Positions 44,385 through 52,075 of a DNA stretch of 64,000 nucleotides are shown here, piece by piece. This DNA is from Candidatus Woesearchaeota archaeon. Its GTDB lineage: Archaea; Nanobdellota; Nanobdellia; Woesearchaeales; JAHWIC01. The first letter of the stretch is position 1. Each line of letters begins with the position of its first letter. Location: contig JAHWIK010000003.1 in NCBI GenBank assembly GCA_019322485.1, forward strand, positions 48,282 through 112,281, given 5' to 3'. Position numbers and translations under genes: made by a program. Below the pieces are notes generated by a model. It did no database searches and was not told where the DNA came from. It saw only the letters and a program-made list of their open reading frames with translations.

Positions 44385-44930
44385 TTAGCCCTTATACATC
44401 TTACCCAATAAATCAGACTTAGTTATAACTCCAACCAATTTGCCTTCTTCTGAAACAATAACCATAGGTATAACTTTCAATAGGTGTGAGACAACAGAAC
44501 CAGTTGTTTTCTTTGAGACTATTGGAGGAGCATCTCCCATTATATCCTCAACCTTCTTTCCTTTATTGCCCAGCATTGCTTCCAAAACAATAGCTTCTGA
44601 GATTATTCCAATCGATTTGTGCTCCTCTATAACAGGCATCTGGGAGATGCTGTTGTTTTTCATCTTCTTGATAGCATCTTTGATATCATCACTTGGTTTT
44701 ACTGAGATTATCTTTGCTGTCATTAACTGGCCGGCATTTATCTCATGCTTCTTGCCCATATCTGTCAAAGCAGCAAATATCTTTTGAGCGTTTGAGAATG
44801 TCGGATCAATCCTTCCTGCCTCTATCTTAGCTATAAGACTTTGAGAAACTCCAGACATCTTAGCCAAGTCAGATTGAGTTAAGCCGTACTTCTTTCTTAT
44901 CTGTTTGATTTCTTCTAGTTCCAGCTGCAT
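44385..44930 (-). CDS. XRE-family HTH regulator with CBS pair
   Basis: A 181-residue regulator. The N-terminal Cro/C1-type helix-turn-helix (about 5-60: KKYGLTQSDLAKMSGVSQSLIAKIEAG) is followed by two CBS domains (about 65-180: MTAKIISVKPSDDIKDAIKKM and VISEEGKLVGVITKSDLLG). CBS pairs usually sense adenine nucleotides or S-adenosyl compounds. It sits next to the sulfur island and could be its regulator, but this is only positional. A TATA-like AAATATAAG lies about 25 nt upstream. Confidence 0.85.
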   Translation of the reverse strand: MQLELEEIKQIRKKYGLTQSDLAKMSGVSQSLIAKIEAGRIDPTFSNAQKIFAALTDMGKKHEINAGQLMTAKIISVKPSDDIKDAIKKMKNNSISQMPVIEEHKSIGIISEAIVLEAMLGNKGKKVEDIMGDAPPIVSKKTTGSVVSHLLKVIPMVIVSEEGKLVGVITKSDLLGKMYKG

Positions 44931-44973
44931 ATTTATAGGAATAATTTTACTTATATTTATTACTTTCGGAATA

Positions 44974-45717
44974 TTAAACCTGATAAAACTCTTCTTTTGT
45001 TATTTTATCTTTTAATAATAAATCCCTAGCAGGAACCAACTTAGGAACATCTCCATTAATGCCTACTTTTTTGTTTTTTACAATAATTATTCCTTTAACT
45101 CCTTCTAAAGAAGCAGCCCATTCAAGAACTTTTTCAATATCAGATTCTTTCTTTACTTTATTGCAGCTAGCAGTTGCAACTGCATCAGCTATAGAAGATT
45201 TCTTAGAGAAGACAGTAACTAAATCACAATCACCATAACTCAAGGAATGTCCTAGTTTGCTTGATGAAGAACAGATTGCTATTGGTGTATCGTTTGGTTC
45301 AAGTTGGAATGCTAATTTATCTTTTATAGCTGACTGGCCTGCAAACAAGCCAATGCTTAGTTTTCTGTCTGTGACTACAAATATATCTCCGCCATTCTCA
45401 ACTAAGGCTACTTTAGCTCCTTGTTTTACCATTTTCCTTACAGCAAATTCTGATATAGTTCCAGCAACAGCTGCCATTGGTCCAACGCCTGCTATTTCAG
45501 CGCCTTCTGCCATCATTTTTACTATTTTAGGAGAATTCCTTTCAGCTTTAATCGGTTTTAATGACGAAAGAAATTTTGGATTATTTTTAATATAATTTTC
45601 TAATGATTTTCTTTGATTGATTATTTCATCTAAAGCAAAATCTACATATTTCTCCTTATCTGTAAGAATCTTTACATGGGTGTCTTTGTACTTTTTTTCT
45701 GCTTTTATCAGGTTCAT
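44974..45717 (-). CDS. UPF0280 / COG2122 ApbE-like protein
   Basis: A 247-residue protein of the UPF0280 family, recognised from MAEGAEIAGVGPMAAVAGTISEF, VENGGDIFV and SIADAVATASCNKV. Its fold resembles the flavin-transferase ApbE. In methanogens a COG2122 gene has been linked with COG1900 and NIL-ferredoxin proteins in sulfide assimilation and homocysteine formation; both partners lie 0.6-2.3 kb away here. It is divergent from the PspC gene through a shared symmetric TATA element. Confidence 0.85.
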   Translation of the reverse strand: MNLIKAEKKYKDTHVKILTDKEKYVDFALDEIINQRKSLENYIKNNPKFLSSLKPIKAERNSPKIVKMMAEGAEIAGVGPMAAVAGTISEFAVRKMVKQGAKVALVENGGDIFVVTDRKLSIGLFAGQSAIKDKLAFQLEPNDTPIAICSSSSKLGHSLSYGDCDLVTVFSKKSSIADAVATASCNKVKKESDIEKVLEWAASLEGVKGIIIVKNKKVGINGDVPKLVPARDLLLKDKITKEEFYQV

Positions 45718-45735
45718 AACGATTAGTTAGAAATC

Positions 45736-45749
45736 TTTAAATATAAAGT
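45736..45749. promoter_or_regulatory. Near-palindromic bidirectional TATA element
   Basis: CTTTAAATATAAAG lies midway between two divergent starts: its centre is about 25 nt from the ATG at 45717 (minus) and 26 nt from the ATG at 45768 (plus). This is the same arrangement as at 21401-21416. Confidence 0.55.
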
Positions 45750-45767
45750 TAACGTATTACCTCTAAA

Positions 45768-45962
45768 ATGAAAAAAATAAAAAGACTTTATAGAAGCAAA
45801 AAGAACAGGGTACTAGCTGGTGTTTGCAGTGGAATTGGTGAGTATCTAGAGGTTGACCCAACAGTTGTGAGACTTATATGGGTAATTCTTACCTTGGTTA
45901 GCTTTGGTGTTGGAATCCTGGCTTATATCCTTGCTTGGATAATTATACCTGAAGGGAAATAA
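45768..45962 (+). CDS. PspC-domain small membrane protein
   Basis: A 64-residue protein consisting of a single PspC domain: KRLYRSKKNRVLAGVCSGIG, EYLEVDPTVVRLIWVIL, then a TM helix ending in AWIIIPEGK. In bacteria PspC senses envelope stress; in archaea the role is unknown. It is leaderless and shares its promoter region with UPF0280. A T-rich terminator follows. Confidence 0.88.
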   Translation: MKKIKRLYRSKKNRVLAGVCSGIGEYLEVDPTVVRLIWVILTLVSFGVGILAYILAWIIIPEGK

Positions 45963-45964
45963 AA

Positions 45965-45982
45965 CTTTTTCTTTTCTTTTAT
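45965..45982 (+). terminator. Poly-T terminator after pspC
   Basis: T runs of six and four interrupted by single C bases directly follow the stop codon. Confidence 0.5.
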
Positions 45983-46010
45983 TCCCATAAGAATATTTCT
46001 ATCAAGAGCA

Positions 46011-46041
46011 TTTATATATAAGCCAATTAATCTAATTGGCT
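46011..46041 (+). promoter_or_regulatory. TATA plus perfect 9-bp inverted repeat
   Basis: TTTATATATA (46011-46020) is followed directly by AGCCAATTA-ATC-TAATTGGCT (46021-46041), a perfect inverted repeat that ends at the base before the ATG at 46042. The position between TATA and start is typical for a repressor operator in archaea. Confidence 0.65.
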
Positions 46042-46119
46042 ATGGCAAGACAATACGACGGTAAAACATTGAAACCAGTTTCAATTAGTTCTATGTCTTG
46101 CATGATGTGTATGTGCTGA
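46042..46119 (+). CDS. 25-codon Met/Cys-rich leader peptide candidate
   Basis: ATG at 46042 lies about 27 nt after the centre of a strong TATA box, the geometry of leaderless genes here. The 25-codon ORF ends in SSMSCMMCMC: four Met and three Cys codons in its last eight. The final codons and stop can fold as TGTGC-TGAAA-GCGCA (46112-46126), followed by T-rich sequence. About 230 nt downstream is the homocysteine-forming gene pair. This looks like a leader peptide sensing supply of Met- and Cys-tRNA; a small metal-binding peptide is the other possibility. Confidence 0.55.
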   Translation: MARQYDGKTLKPVSISSMSCMMCMC

Positions 46120-46169
46120 AAGCGCACTCATTGTTTCTAAACTAAATTATTTCAATTTTCTAAAAATTA

Positions 46170-46265
46170 TTGGAAGTGATTGAATTCGAAAACGAAGAAG
46201 AACATGAAGGATGGTTTAAGATATGTGATTGCAACAACAGGGCAGATTTTTTTAGAGAGAAGTAG
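46170..46265 (+). CDS. Possible 31-codon ORF with CDC motif
   Basis: Starting at TTG 46170 (or GTG 46176), this encodes a short acidic peptide containing GWFKICDCNNRADFFREK. Codons look protein-like and it again carries Cys, but there is no ATG and no clear promoter or ribosome site. It may be a fragment of a lost gene or part of the leader region. Low confidence. Confidence 0.25.
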   Translation: MEVIEFENEEEHEGWFKICDCNNRADFFREK

Positions 46266-46346
46266 ATATTCCAATAGGAATAAATAAAACAACAATATTT
46301 AAATAAGGATAATGAAAGGAAGAAAAATAAAGAGGAGGTGTTCATA

Positions 46347-47549
46347 TTGCCAAAAACTTACGAAGAAATCAACGAGAAAATCAAGAACAAGAAAGCTGTT
46401 GTCCTAACAGCTGAAGAAGTAATCAAATTAGTAGAAGAAAAAGGATTAAAGGAGGCTGCTAAAGAGGTTGATGTTGTTACTACAGCTACTTTTGGACCAA
46501 TGTGTTCCAGCGGAGCTTTCCTTAATATTGGCCATACCAAACCAAAGATGAAGGTAACCAAAGCATGGATTAATGGGGTCAATGCCTATGCTGGCTTAGC
46601 TGCTGTTGACTTATATATTGGAGCAACAGAAATACCAGAGAATGATCCTGCTAACTCTAAGTTTCCTGGCGATTTTAGCTATGGTGGCGGCCATGTTATA
46701 CAGGATTTAATAGCTGGAAAGGATGTTGAGCTGAAAGCAACTGCTTATGGAACAGACTGCTATCCAAGAAAAGAGCTGCACACAAAGATTAACATAAAAG
46801 ACCTGAACGAAGCTATTTTAGTTAATCCCAGGAACTGCTACCAGAACTACAATGTTGCTGTCAACAAAACATCTAAACGCAAAATCTACACTTATATGGG
46901 TGTGCTAAAACCAAATATAGCTAATGCAAATTACTGCAGTGCAGGACAATTAAGCCCATTGCTCAAAGACCCATACTATAAAACAATCGGTGTTGGCACA
47001 AGAGTTTGGGTAGGTGGTGCTCAAGGTTATGTGTATTGGTGGGGAACACAGCACAGTCCTAATTGCGAGAGAAAGAACGGTGTACCAGTTGGTGGTGCAG
47101 GCACTCTAGCAATTGTGGGAGACCTAAAACAGATGAAGCCGGAATGGATTGTTGGAACAAGCATGAGGGGTTATGGGACAACATTAACAGTTGGCTTAGG
47201 AGTTCCAATCCCAATACTTAATGAAGAAATCCTAAAGTATGCTGCGCAAAAGGATGAGGACATATTTGCACCAATAATTGACTACAGTAAAGCTTATCCT
47301 AATGCAGAGCCTGGCAACTTAGGCACTGTGAACTACAAGCAATTAAAGAGCGGCTCAATAAAGGTAGAGGGAAAAGATGTTCCTACAGGAGCATTGTCAA
47401 GCTATTCAAAAGCAGTAGAGATTGCAACAATATTGAAGAAAGAGATAGAGCAGGGAAAATTCATACTGTCAAAACCAACCCAGCTTCTGCCACAAGCAGA
47501 TTCTGAGTATAAATTCGGGCCTCTTAAGGAGAGGCCTGTAAAGAGGTGA
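46347..47549 (+). CDS. COG1900/DUF39 L-aspartate semialdehyde sulfurtransferase
   Basis: A 400-residue homologue of the methanogen protein (MA1821 type) that, with a NIL-ferredoxin partner, forms homocysteine from aspartate semialdehyde and sulfide. Typical are TTATFGPMCSSGAFLNIGH, YGTDCYPRKELHT and VGTRVWVGGAQGYVYWWGTQH. Conserved Cys residues near 51 and 130 are candidates for the persulfide. No C-terminal CBS pair is fused. The start is taken as TTG at 46347, with GAGGAGGTG 6 nt upstream; GTG 46338 is inside that site. A TATA is near 46293-46301. Confidence 0.9.
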   Translation: MPKTYEEINEKIKNKKAVVLTAEEVIKLVEEKGLKEAAKEVDVVTTATFGPMCSSGAFLNIGHTKPKMKVTKAWINGVNAYAGLAAVDLYIGATEIPENDPANSKFPGDFSYGGGHVIQDLIAGKDVELKATAYGTDCYPRKELHTKINIKDLNEAILVNPRNCYQNYNVAVNKTSKRKIYTYMGVLKPNIANANYCSAGQLSPLLKDPYYKTIGVGTRVWVGGAQGYVYWWGTQHSPNCERKNGVPVGGAGTLAIVGDLKQMKPEWIVGTSMRGYGTTLTVGLGVPIPILNEEILKYAAQKDEDIFAPIIDYSKAYPNAEPGNLGTVNYKQLKSGSIKVEGKDVPTGALSSYSKAVEIATILKKEIEQGKFILSKPTQLLPQADSEYKFGPLKERPVKR

Positions 47550-47553
47550 AAAA

Positions 47554-47970
47554 ATGGCAGAAACAACTAAAAGATTAGTATTAAAGTTTCCAAAGAGCTC
47601 TATTGACCAGCCAATAGTCTACAGACTAATCAAAGACTTTGACTTAATCTTCAATATATTAAAAGCAAAGATTACACCTGATGAAGAGGGCTTCTTGGTA
47701 ATAGAGCTTATTGGTGAAGAAAAGAATGTCAACAAAGGTTTGGATTATCTAAAAGGACTTAATGTAGAAATTGAACCGTTTAGTAAAGAAGTTACAAGGG
47801 ATGATAAGAGATGCACTCATTGTACAACCTGTGTTCCAGTATGCCCAACTAAAGCCTTAGACATACCTGACAGAAAGACCATGAAGGTAGAGTATGACAA
47901 TGAGAAGTGCATTGCATGCGAGGCTTGTGTTGAGGTTTGTCCGTATAAGGCTATGAAGGTTAAGTATTGA
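47554..47970 (+). CDS. NIL-domain polyferredoxin, COG1900 partner
   Basis: A 138-residue protein. An N-terminal NIL domain (about 1-75) is followed by two [4Fe-4S] ferredoxin motifs, CTHCTTCVPVCP and CIACEACVEVCP, each with the classic CxxCxxCxxxCP spacing. In methanogens this partner (MA1822 type) is needed with COG1900 for sulfide-dependent homocysteine synthesis, presumably as electron donor. It starts 4 nt after the COG1900 stop, with GAGGTG as ribosome site. Confidence 0.92.
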   Translation: MAETTKRLVLKFPKSSIDQPIVYRLIKDFDLIFNILKAKITPDEEGFLVIELIGEEKNVNKGLDYLKGLNVEIEPFSKEVTRDDKRCTHCTTCVPVCPTKALDIPDRKTMKVEYDNEKCIACEACVEVCPYKAMKVKY

Positions 47971-47984
47971 ATTGGAGGAAAAAA

Positions 47985-48734
47985 TTAACCTCCAAATAGA
48001 TTCGTGAACCACTTCAAAATCTTATTGAAGATTCCTTTCTCAACACATGCTCCATCTACACAAAGATTGCTTTTGCATTCAAAGTTATTTTCGCATGCCG
48101 AGCCTGATGATGCCTGTGTTTTAAACTTTCCACTAGCAGAACAATAATTTCCTGATACCCTATATGCTAATGGGTAGCATTTTTTATTTAACAAGCAGCC
48201 ATCCCTGCATGCTGGCTCTTCTTTTACTGGAGGTTCAACGATAGTCTCTTCTTCTTCAGTTTCTTCTGGCTCATCATCAACATCGTCTTCTTCGGTTTCT
48301 TCCTCATCTTCTTCATCGTCATCGTCTGATGACCCGAACAAATCCAGCAAATCATCACTAGGCAGCTCACTAGTTAACACTGGATTGCGTTGTTTTACTC
48401 CCAGCTTATCCAATATTGATGAAACTACATCGCCAAATTCAACAAGACTAGAAGAAGCATCATCTCCAGTAACACTTACTGCTTCGCCATAATAGATGAC
48501 TAGGAGTAATTGGTCATCTTTAGTTGCATCAACTTCACTAAATAATTTAGCTATGCCTACAGGCACATCATAATCCTTATCTCCAAAAGCCCTTATGATT
48601 TTAGTTGAAAGAATAACATCAGAGGCAGGCCCCTTATCCCAAACAGCTATTGTGAATGAGTCCGGCACTTGCTTAGCAAATACTCCTATTGCACATAATA
48701 ATATTACCAATATAAATACAATTGTTTTTTTCAT
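47985..48734 (-). CDS. Secreted acidic, Cys-rich protein, unknown
   Basis: A ~249-residue secreted protein. A signal peptide (KKTIVFILVILLCAIGVFA) is followed by a folded domain (about 22-130) resembling the TPM-like fold found in many archaeal surface proteins. Then come a highly acidic Asp/Glu linker (about 135-175) and a Cys-rich tail with eight cysteines (about 180-235) before a short hydrophobic end. ATG at 48734 has AGGTGA 5 nt upstream and is preferred over the ATG at 48749. It is convergent to the sulfur genes and may be unrelated to them. Confidence 0.65.
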   Translation of the reverse strand: MKKTIVFILVILLCAIGVFAKQVPDSFTIAVWDKGPASDVILSTKIIRAFGDKDYDVPVGIAKLFSEVDATKDDQLLLVIYYGEAVSVTGDDASSSLVEFGDVVSSILDKLGVKQRNPVLTSELPSDDLLDLFGSSDDDDEEDEEETEEDDVDDEPEETEEEETIVEPPVKEEPACRDGCLLNKKCYPLAYRVSGNYCSASGKFKTQASSGSACENNFECKSNLCVDGACVEKGIFNKILKWFTNLFGG

Positions 48735-48793
48735 AAGTTTCACCTGCATTATTTTTAATATCAGTTGTTATAAGATTATTAATAAACTTATCG

Positions 48794-48888
48794 AAAACAA
48801 AAACATACTCACTACGTTCGTAGCTTTTGTTTTGAACTAAAAAATTCCCATAGGGAATTTTTGGTTTCTTAGAAACGCTTTGCGTTTC
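48794..48888. repeat. Cluster of three perfect hairpins
   Basis: AAAACAAAA (48794) with TTTTGTTTT (48825-48833) encloses CTAC-GTTC-GTAG. Next is AAAAATTCCC-ATA-GGGAATTTTT (48840-48862), then GAAACGC-TTT-GCGTTTC (48872-48888). The last belongs to the dispersed GAAA..TTTC palindrome family. They lie between the start of the secreted-protein gene and the promoter of the cysteine leader ORF; insulation or termination is possible. Confidence 0.65.
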
Positions 48889-48911
48889 AAAGATTTCACA
48901 AAACAAAAACA

Positions 48912-48919
48912 TTTAAATA
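48912..48919 (+). promoter_or_regulatory. TATA box for the Cys leader ORF / tRNA-Cys unit
   Basis: TTTAAATA is centred 27-28 nt before the ATG at 48943, matching other leaderless promoters. No comparably placed TATA lies 25-30 nt before tRNA-Cys, so the tRNA is probably transcribed from here. Confidence 0.6.
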
Positions 48920-48942
48920 CCAGCTAGCTATACCAAAACGCA

Positions 48943-48972
48943 ATGATAAACGGTATATGTTGTTGTCGTTGA
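48943..48972 (+). CDS. 9-codon leader peptide with three Cys codons
   Basis: ATG at 48943 opens the ORF MINGICCCR, ending at TGA 48970-48972. Three adjacent TGT codons lie 30 nt before tRNA-Cys, followed by cysteine synthase and CysS in the same direction. Cys-run leader peptides controlling cysteine genes are known in bacteria; in archaea this would be unusual. No stable terminator hairpin is obvious between the ORF and the tRNA, so the mechanism could be translation-coupled termination at the T-rich stretch 48976-48993 or an effect on tRNA processing. Confidence 0.55.
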   Translation: MINGICCCR

Positions 48973-49001
48973 ATTCTTCATTGTTTTAGTTTATACTCCA
49001 A

Positions 49002-49077
49002 GGGGGGATGGCCAAGCGGCTAAGGCGAGCGGCTGCAACCCGCTTATTCCTGGGTTCAAGTCCCAGTCCTCCCTCCA
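49002..49077 (+). tRNA. tRNA-Cys (GCA)
   Basis: The acceptor GGGGGGA pairs with TCCTCCC, with U73 as expected for tRNA-Cys, and CCA is encoded. The D stem is GCC/GGC, the anticodon arm AGCGG-CTGCAAC-CCGCT (anticodon GCA) and the T arm CTGGG-TTCAAGT-CCCAG. There is no intron, unlike the other five tRNAs here. It stands directly before cysK and cysS. Confidence 0.95.
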
Positions 49078-49109
49078 TTTTAATTAAACATCCTAAAGGT
49101 GATAAAAAA

Positions 49110-50006
49110 ATGAACAAAGACATTTTACAATTGATTGGCAACACGCCATTGGTCAAGATAAACAGGTTAAATGCAAATAAGAATGTAGAGATTTATGCAA
49201 AGCTGGAAAGCTTTAATCCAGGCGGTTCTGTTAAAGACCGTATAGGGTTAGCAATGATTGAAGCTGCTGAGAAATCAGGAGAACTAATAAAAGACAAGAT
49301 TATTCTGGAGCCAACATCAGGCAATACTGGAATAGGTATTGCTTTAGTTGCAGCTGCAAAAGGATACAAGGTAAAATTAGTAATGGCAGAATCAGTCAGC
49401 ATTGAAAGAAGAAAGATCCTAGCAGCGTATGGAGCAGAGTTTATCCTTACAGCTCCTGAAAAAGGCACAGATGGTGCAATAGAAAAGGCATATCAATTAG
49501 CTAAGGACGAGCCTGATAAATATTTCATGCCTGACCAGTTCAATAATGAAAACAACTGGAGAGCTCACTTTAACACAACTGGAAAAGAGATATGGGAGCA
49601 GACAGATGAAAGAATAACTCATTTTGTTGCTACAATGGGAACAACAGGAACATTAATAGGAACTTCAAAGAGGCTAAAGGAATATAATCCAAAGATACAG
49701 ATTATTGGTGTTGAGCCAAACTTCGGCCATAAGATTCAGGGTTTAAAGAGCTTGAAAGAAGCTTACAAGCCAGGCATCTACAACAAGAATATGCTTGATG
49801 AGAAAATCTACATTAAAGATGAAGATGCTTATGAGATGGCTAGAAAATTAGCAAAAGAAGAGGGCATCTTTGCTGGAATGTCATCAGGAGCAGCAATGTT
49901 TGTAGCTTTGCAGAAAGCAAAGGAATTGAATAGAGGCTTGATAGTTGTAATATTGCCGGATGGTGGAGAAAAATATTTAAGTACACCTTTGTATGAGGTA
50001 AAATAA
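49110..50006 (+). CDS. cysK: Cysteine synthase family PLP enzyme
   Basis: Forms cysteine from an activated serine and sulfide. The 298-residue protein shows IGNTPLVKINRL, the PLP lysine in GGSVKDRIG near residue 42, and TSGNTGIGIALVAAA. O-acetylserine or O-phosphoserine as substrate cannot be decided. The frame stays open upstream through the tRNA; ATG at 49110, behind GGTGAT, is the real start. The stop overlaps the cysS start (TAATGG), so both are coupled. Confidence 0.93.
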   Translation: MNKDILQLIGNTPLVKINRLNANKNVEIYAKLESFNPGGSVKDRIGLAMIEAAEKSGELIKDKIILEPTSGNTGIGIALVAAAKGYKVKLVMAESVSIERRKILAAYGAEFILTAPEKGTDGAIEKAYQLAKDEPDKYFMPDQFNNENNWRAHFNTTGKEIWEQTDERITHFVATMGTTGTLIGTSKRLKEYNPKIQIIGVEPNFGHKIQGLKSLKEAYKPGIYNKNMLDEKIYIKDEDAYEMARKLAKEEGIFAGMSSGAAMFVALQKAKELNRGLIVVILPDGGEKYLSTPLYEVK

Positions 50007-51394
50007 TGGCATTAAAGCTTTACAACACACTAACAAAGAAAGTAGAGGAATTCAAGCCTATTAAAGGAGGGCATGTTTCTATGTACTCCTGCGGGCCTAC
50101 TGTTTATAATTATGCCCATATAGGTAATTTCAGGAATTATGTGTTTGTTGACCTGCTTAAGAGATACCTAGAATTCAAAGACTTTAAGGTAAAGCATGTG
50201 ATGAACCTAACAGACATTGACGACAAAACAATAAGGGATTCCGGGAAGATAGGATGGAGCTTAAAGCAATTAACAGACAAATACACGAAGATATTCATGG
50301 AAGACATTAAGACACTGAATATAAAACCTGCTTCTATGTTCCCGAAAGCAACAGAGCATGTAAAAGACATGATTGAGTTTACTAAGAAGCTCGTTGAAAA
50401 GGGATTTGCTTATGAAAAGCTTGGCTCAGTATACTTCAGCATAGCTAAATTCAAGGATTACGGTAAATTATCAAAGGTTGACCTAAGCCAGATGAAGGCT
50501 GGTGCCAGGGTTGATATGGACGAGTATGAGAAGGACCATCCTGGTGATTTTACCTTGATGAAAAAATCAAAGCTTGATGAGCTTAAAAGAGGGATTTCTT
50601 ATGATACTGAATGGGGAAAGGTAAGGCCTGGGTGGCACCTGGAGTGTTCTATTATGTCAATGAAGTATCTTGGAGAAACCTTTGATATACATACTGGTGG
50701 CATAGATTTGGTCTTCCCTCATCATGAGAATGAGATAGCTCAGTCAGAGGCTTATTCTGGAAAGAAATTTGTTAATTACTGGCTGCATAATGAACATCTT
50801 ATTGTTAATGGTAAGAAGATGAGCAAATCACTAGGTAATTTCTATACCTTGAGGGATATTCTTAAGAAAGGCTATGACTCAATGGCAATAAGGTATTTGC
50901 TGATGGCAACGCATTACAGGCAAAAACTTAATTTTACCTTTTCTGGCTTGGATGCAGCTACTAATGCTATCAAAAGATTGAATGATTTCATATTTGAGCT
51001 GTTGAATGAGAAATCCAAAGAACATAACAATAAGGTCGAGGGGCTGATAAAGAAAACAAGAGCTAAATTCGAAGAACGAATGGACAATGACCTTAATATA
51101 TCCGAAGCTCTAGCAGTTGTCTTCAATTTTATAACTGAAATCAATAAAGAAAAGATTGGAGAGAAGAATGCCAAGGATATTCTAAAACTGATGAAGGATT
51201 TCAACAAGGTTCTTGGTGTGATGAAGTTTGAGAAAGAAGATGTTCCTAAGGAGATAAAAGAACTAGCTGAAAAGAGGGAAAAAGCAAGAAAAGCAAAGGA
51301 CTGGGCAGAAGCTGATGAGCTAAGAGATGAGATTAAATCAAAGGGTTACATTATTGAGGATACTTCTGGGGGTTATAGGGTAAAGAAAGGTTAA
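50006..51394 (+). CDS. cysS: Cysteinyl-tRNA synthetase
   Basis: Charges tRNA-Cys. The 462-residue class I enzyme has the HIGH motif in YNYAHIGNFRNY near residue 37, zinc ligands including CGPT and WHLECS, the HHENEIAQSE segment and KMSKSLGN near residue 270. It overlaps cysK by one base. With tRNA-Cys directly upstream, synthesis, carrier and charging of cysteine lie in one unit, so no phosphoseryl-tRNA route is needed. Confidence 0.96.
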   Translation: MALKLYNTLTKKVEEFKPIKGGHVSMYSCGPTVYNYAHIGNFRNYVFVDLLKRYLEFKDFKVKHVMNLTDIDDKTIRDSGKIGWSLKQLTDKYTKIFMEDIKTLNIKPASMFPKATEHVKDMIEFTKKLVEKGFAYEKLGSVYFSIAKFKDYGKLSKVDLSQMKAGARVDMDEYEKDHPGDFTLMKKSKLDELKRGISYDTEWGKVRPGWHLECSIMSMKYLGETFDIHTGGIDLVFPHHENEIAQSEAYSGKKFVNYWLHNEHLIVNGKKMSKSLGNFYTLRDILKKGYDSMAIRYLLMATHYRQKLNFTFSGLDAATNAIKRLNDFIFELLNEKSKEHNNKVEGLIKKTRAKFEERMDNDLNISEALAVVFNFITEINKEKIGEKNAKDILKLMKDFNKVLGVMKFEKEDVPKEIKELAEKREKARKAKDWAEADELRDEIKSKGYIIEDTSGGYRVKKG

Positions 51395-51442
51395 CTAAAG
51401 ATTTAAATAATTCTTTCAAATCCGATTCTACATAGAGATTTA

Positions 51443-52075
51443 ATGAAAATGGATCCTCAAAGGGCAAATCATAAACGGTCAGGCCATTATCAGGTACCAA
51501 CTCGTTCTAGTTCTTCACCTTTTCCTAAAGGTGCAGAGCGTCCTTCTTCACAAGACTATGCTGAAGCTGTTCCACAAAGTGGCGCTAAACCAGAATCATT
51601 CCATTTGGAAGATATTAATGCTGTAGATGGTGGTTTGGGTTTCTTAGAAGATCAACTTAAAAGAGGAAAGGTTGCTCCTGCAGTAGTAGATGGACTAGTT
51701 GATGCTGTTGAGAGATTGCCAGTAAGTGATAAAGTATACAGAAGAGCATATGCTCTTGTGGATGTTTATGGTCTTAAAGGAACTAATGGAGAGATTCCTA
51801 CTCCAAGCAAGCCAATAGACAATTCTAGAGAAGTACTAGGGGCTGCTGCAAAAATTTATGAAGCAGAGCCTCAAAGACAATATACTGGCGGTACAAGAAT
51901 GTTAGGTGCATTAGCAGCACTTTGTATATCTGACCCTGATACAGTAAGAGAGTTTTTAAGGGAACATTTGTCTGATCTTCTAGCTAACGAAGGAAATTAT
52001 TTCAGAGGACTACTAGGTAAGCGTCCTGATGCTATAGAATTAACGGATGTATTAAAACACTTTAGACTACAGTAA
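51443..52075 (+). CDS. Hypothetical protein, 210 aa
   Basis: Not recognised. A disordered Ser/Pro-rich N-terminus (about 1-50, containing PTRSSSSPFPKGAERPSS) leads into a helical domain (about 55-210, with VVDGLVDAVERLPVSDKVYR and MLGALAALCISDPDTVREFL). The composition, low in Lys and rich in Arg/Ala/Pro, resembles the TPR-operon proteins more than housekeeping neighbours. TATA (TTTAAATA) near 51404 lies about 35 nt before the ATG. It is convergent with the GNAT gene, with a 9-nt overlap. Confidence 0.55.
   Translation: MKMDPQRANHKRSGHYQVPTRSSSSPFPKGAERPSSQDYAEAVPQSGAKPESFHLEDINAVDGGLGFLEDQLKRGKVAPAVVDGLVDAVERLPVSDKVYRRAYALVDVYGLKGTNGEIPTPSKPIDNSREVLGAAAKIYEAEPQRQYTGGTRMLGALAALCISDPDTVREFLREHLSDLLANEGNYFRGLLGKRPDAIELTDVLKHFRLQ

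Noticed and set aside
49008..49109. N-terminal extension of cysteine synthase
   Set aside because: It translates tRNA-Cys. ATG 49110 has a ribosome site and begins the conserved domain.
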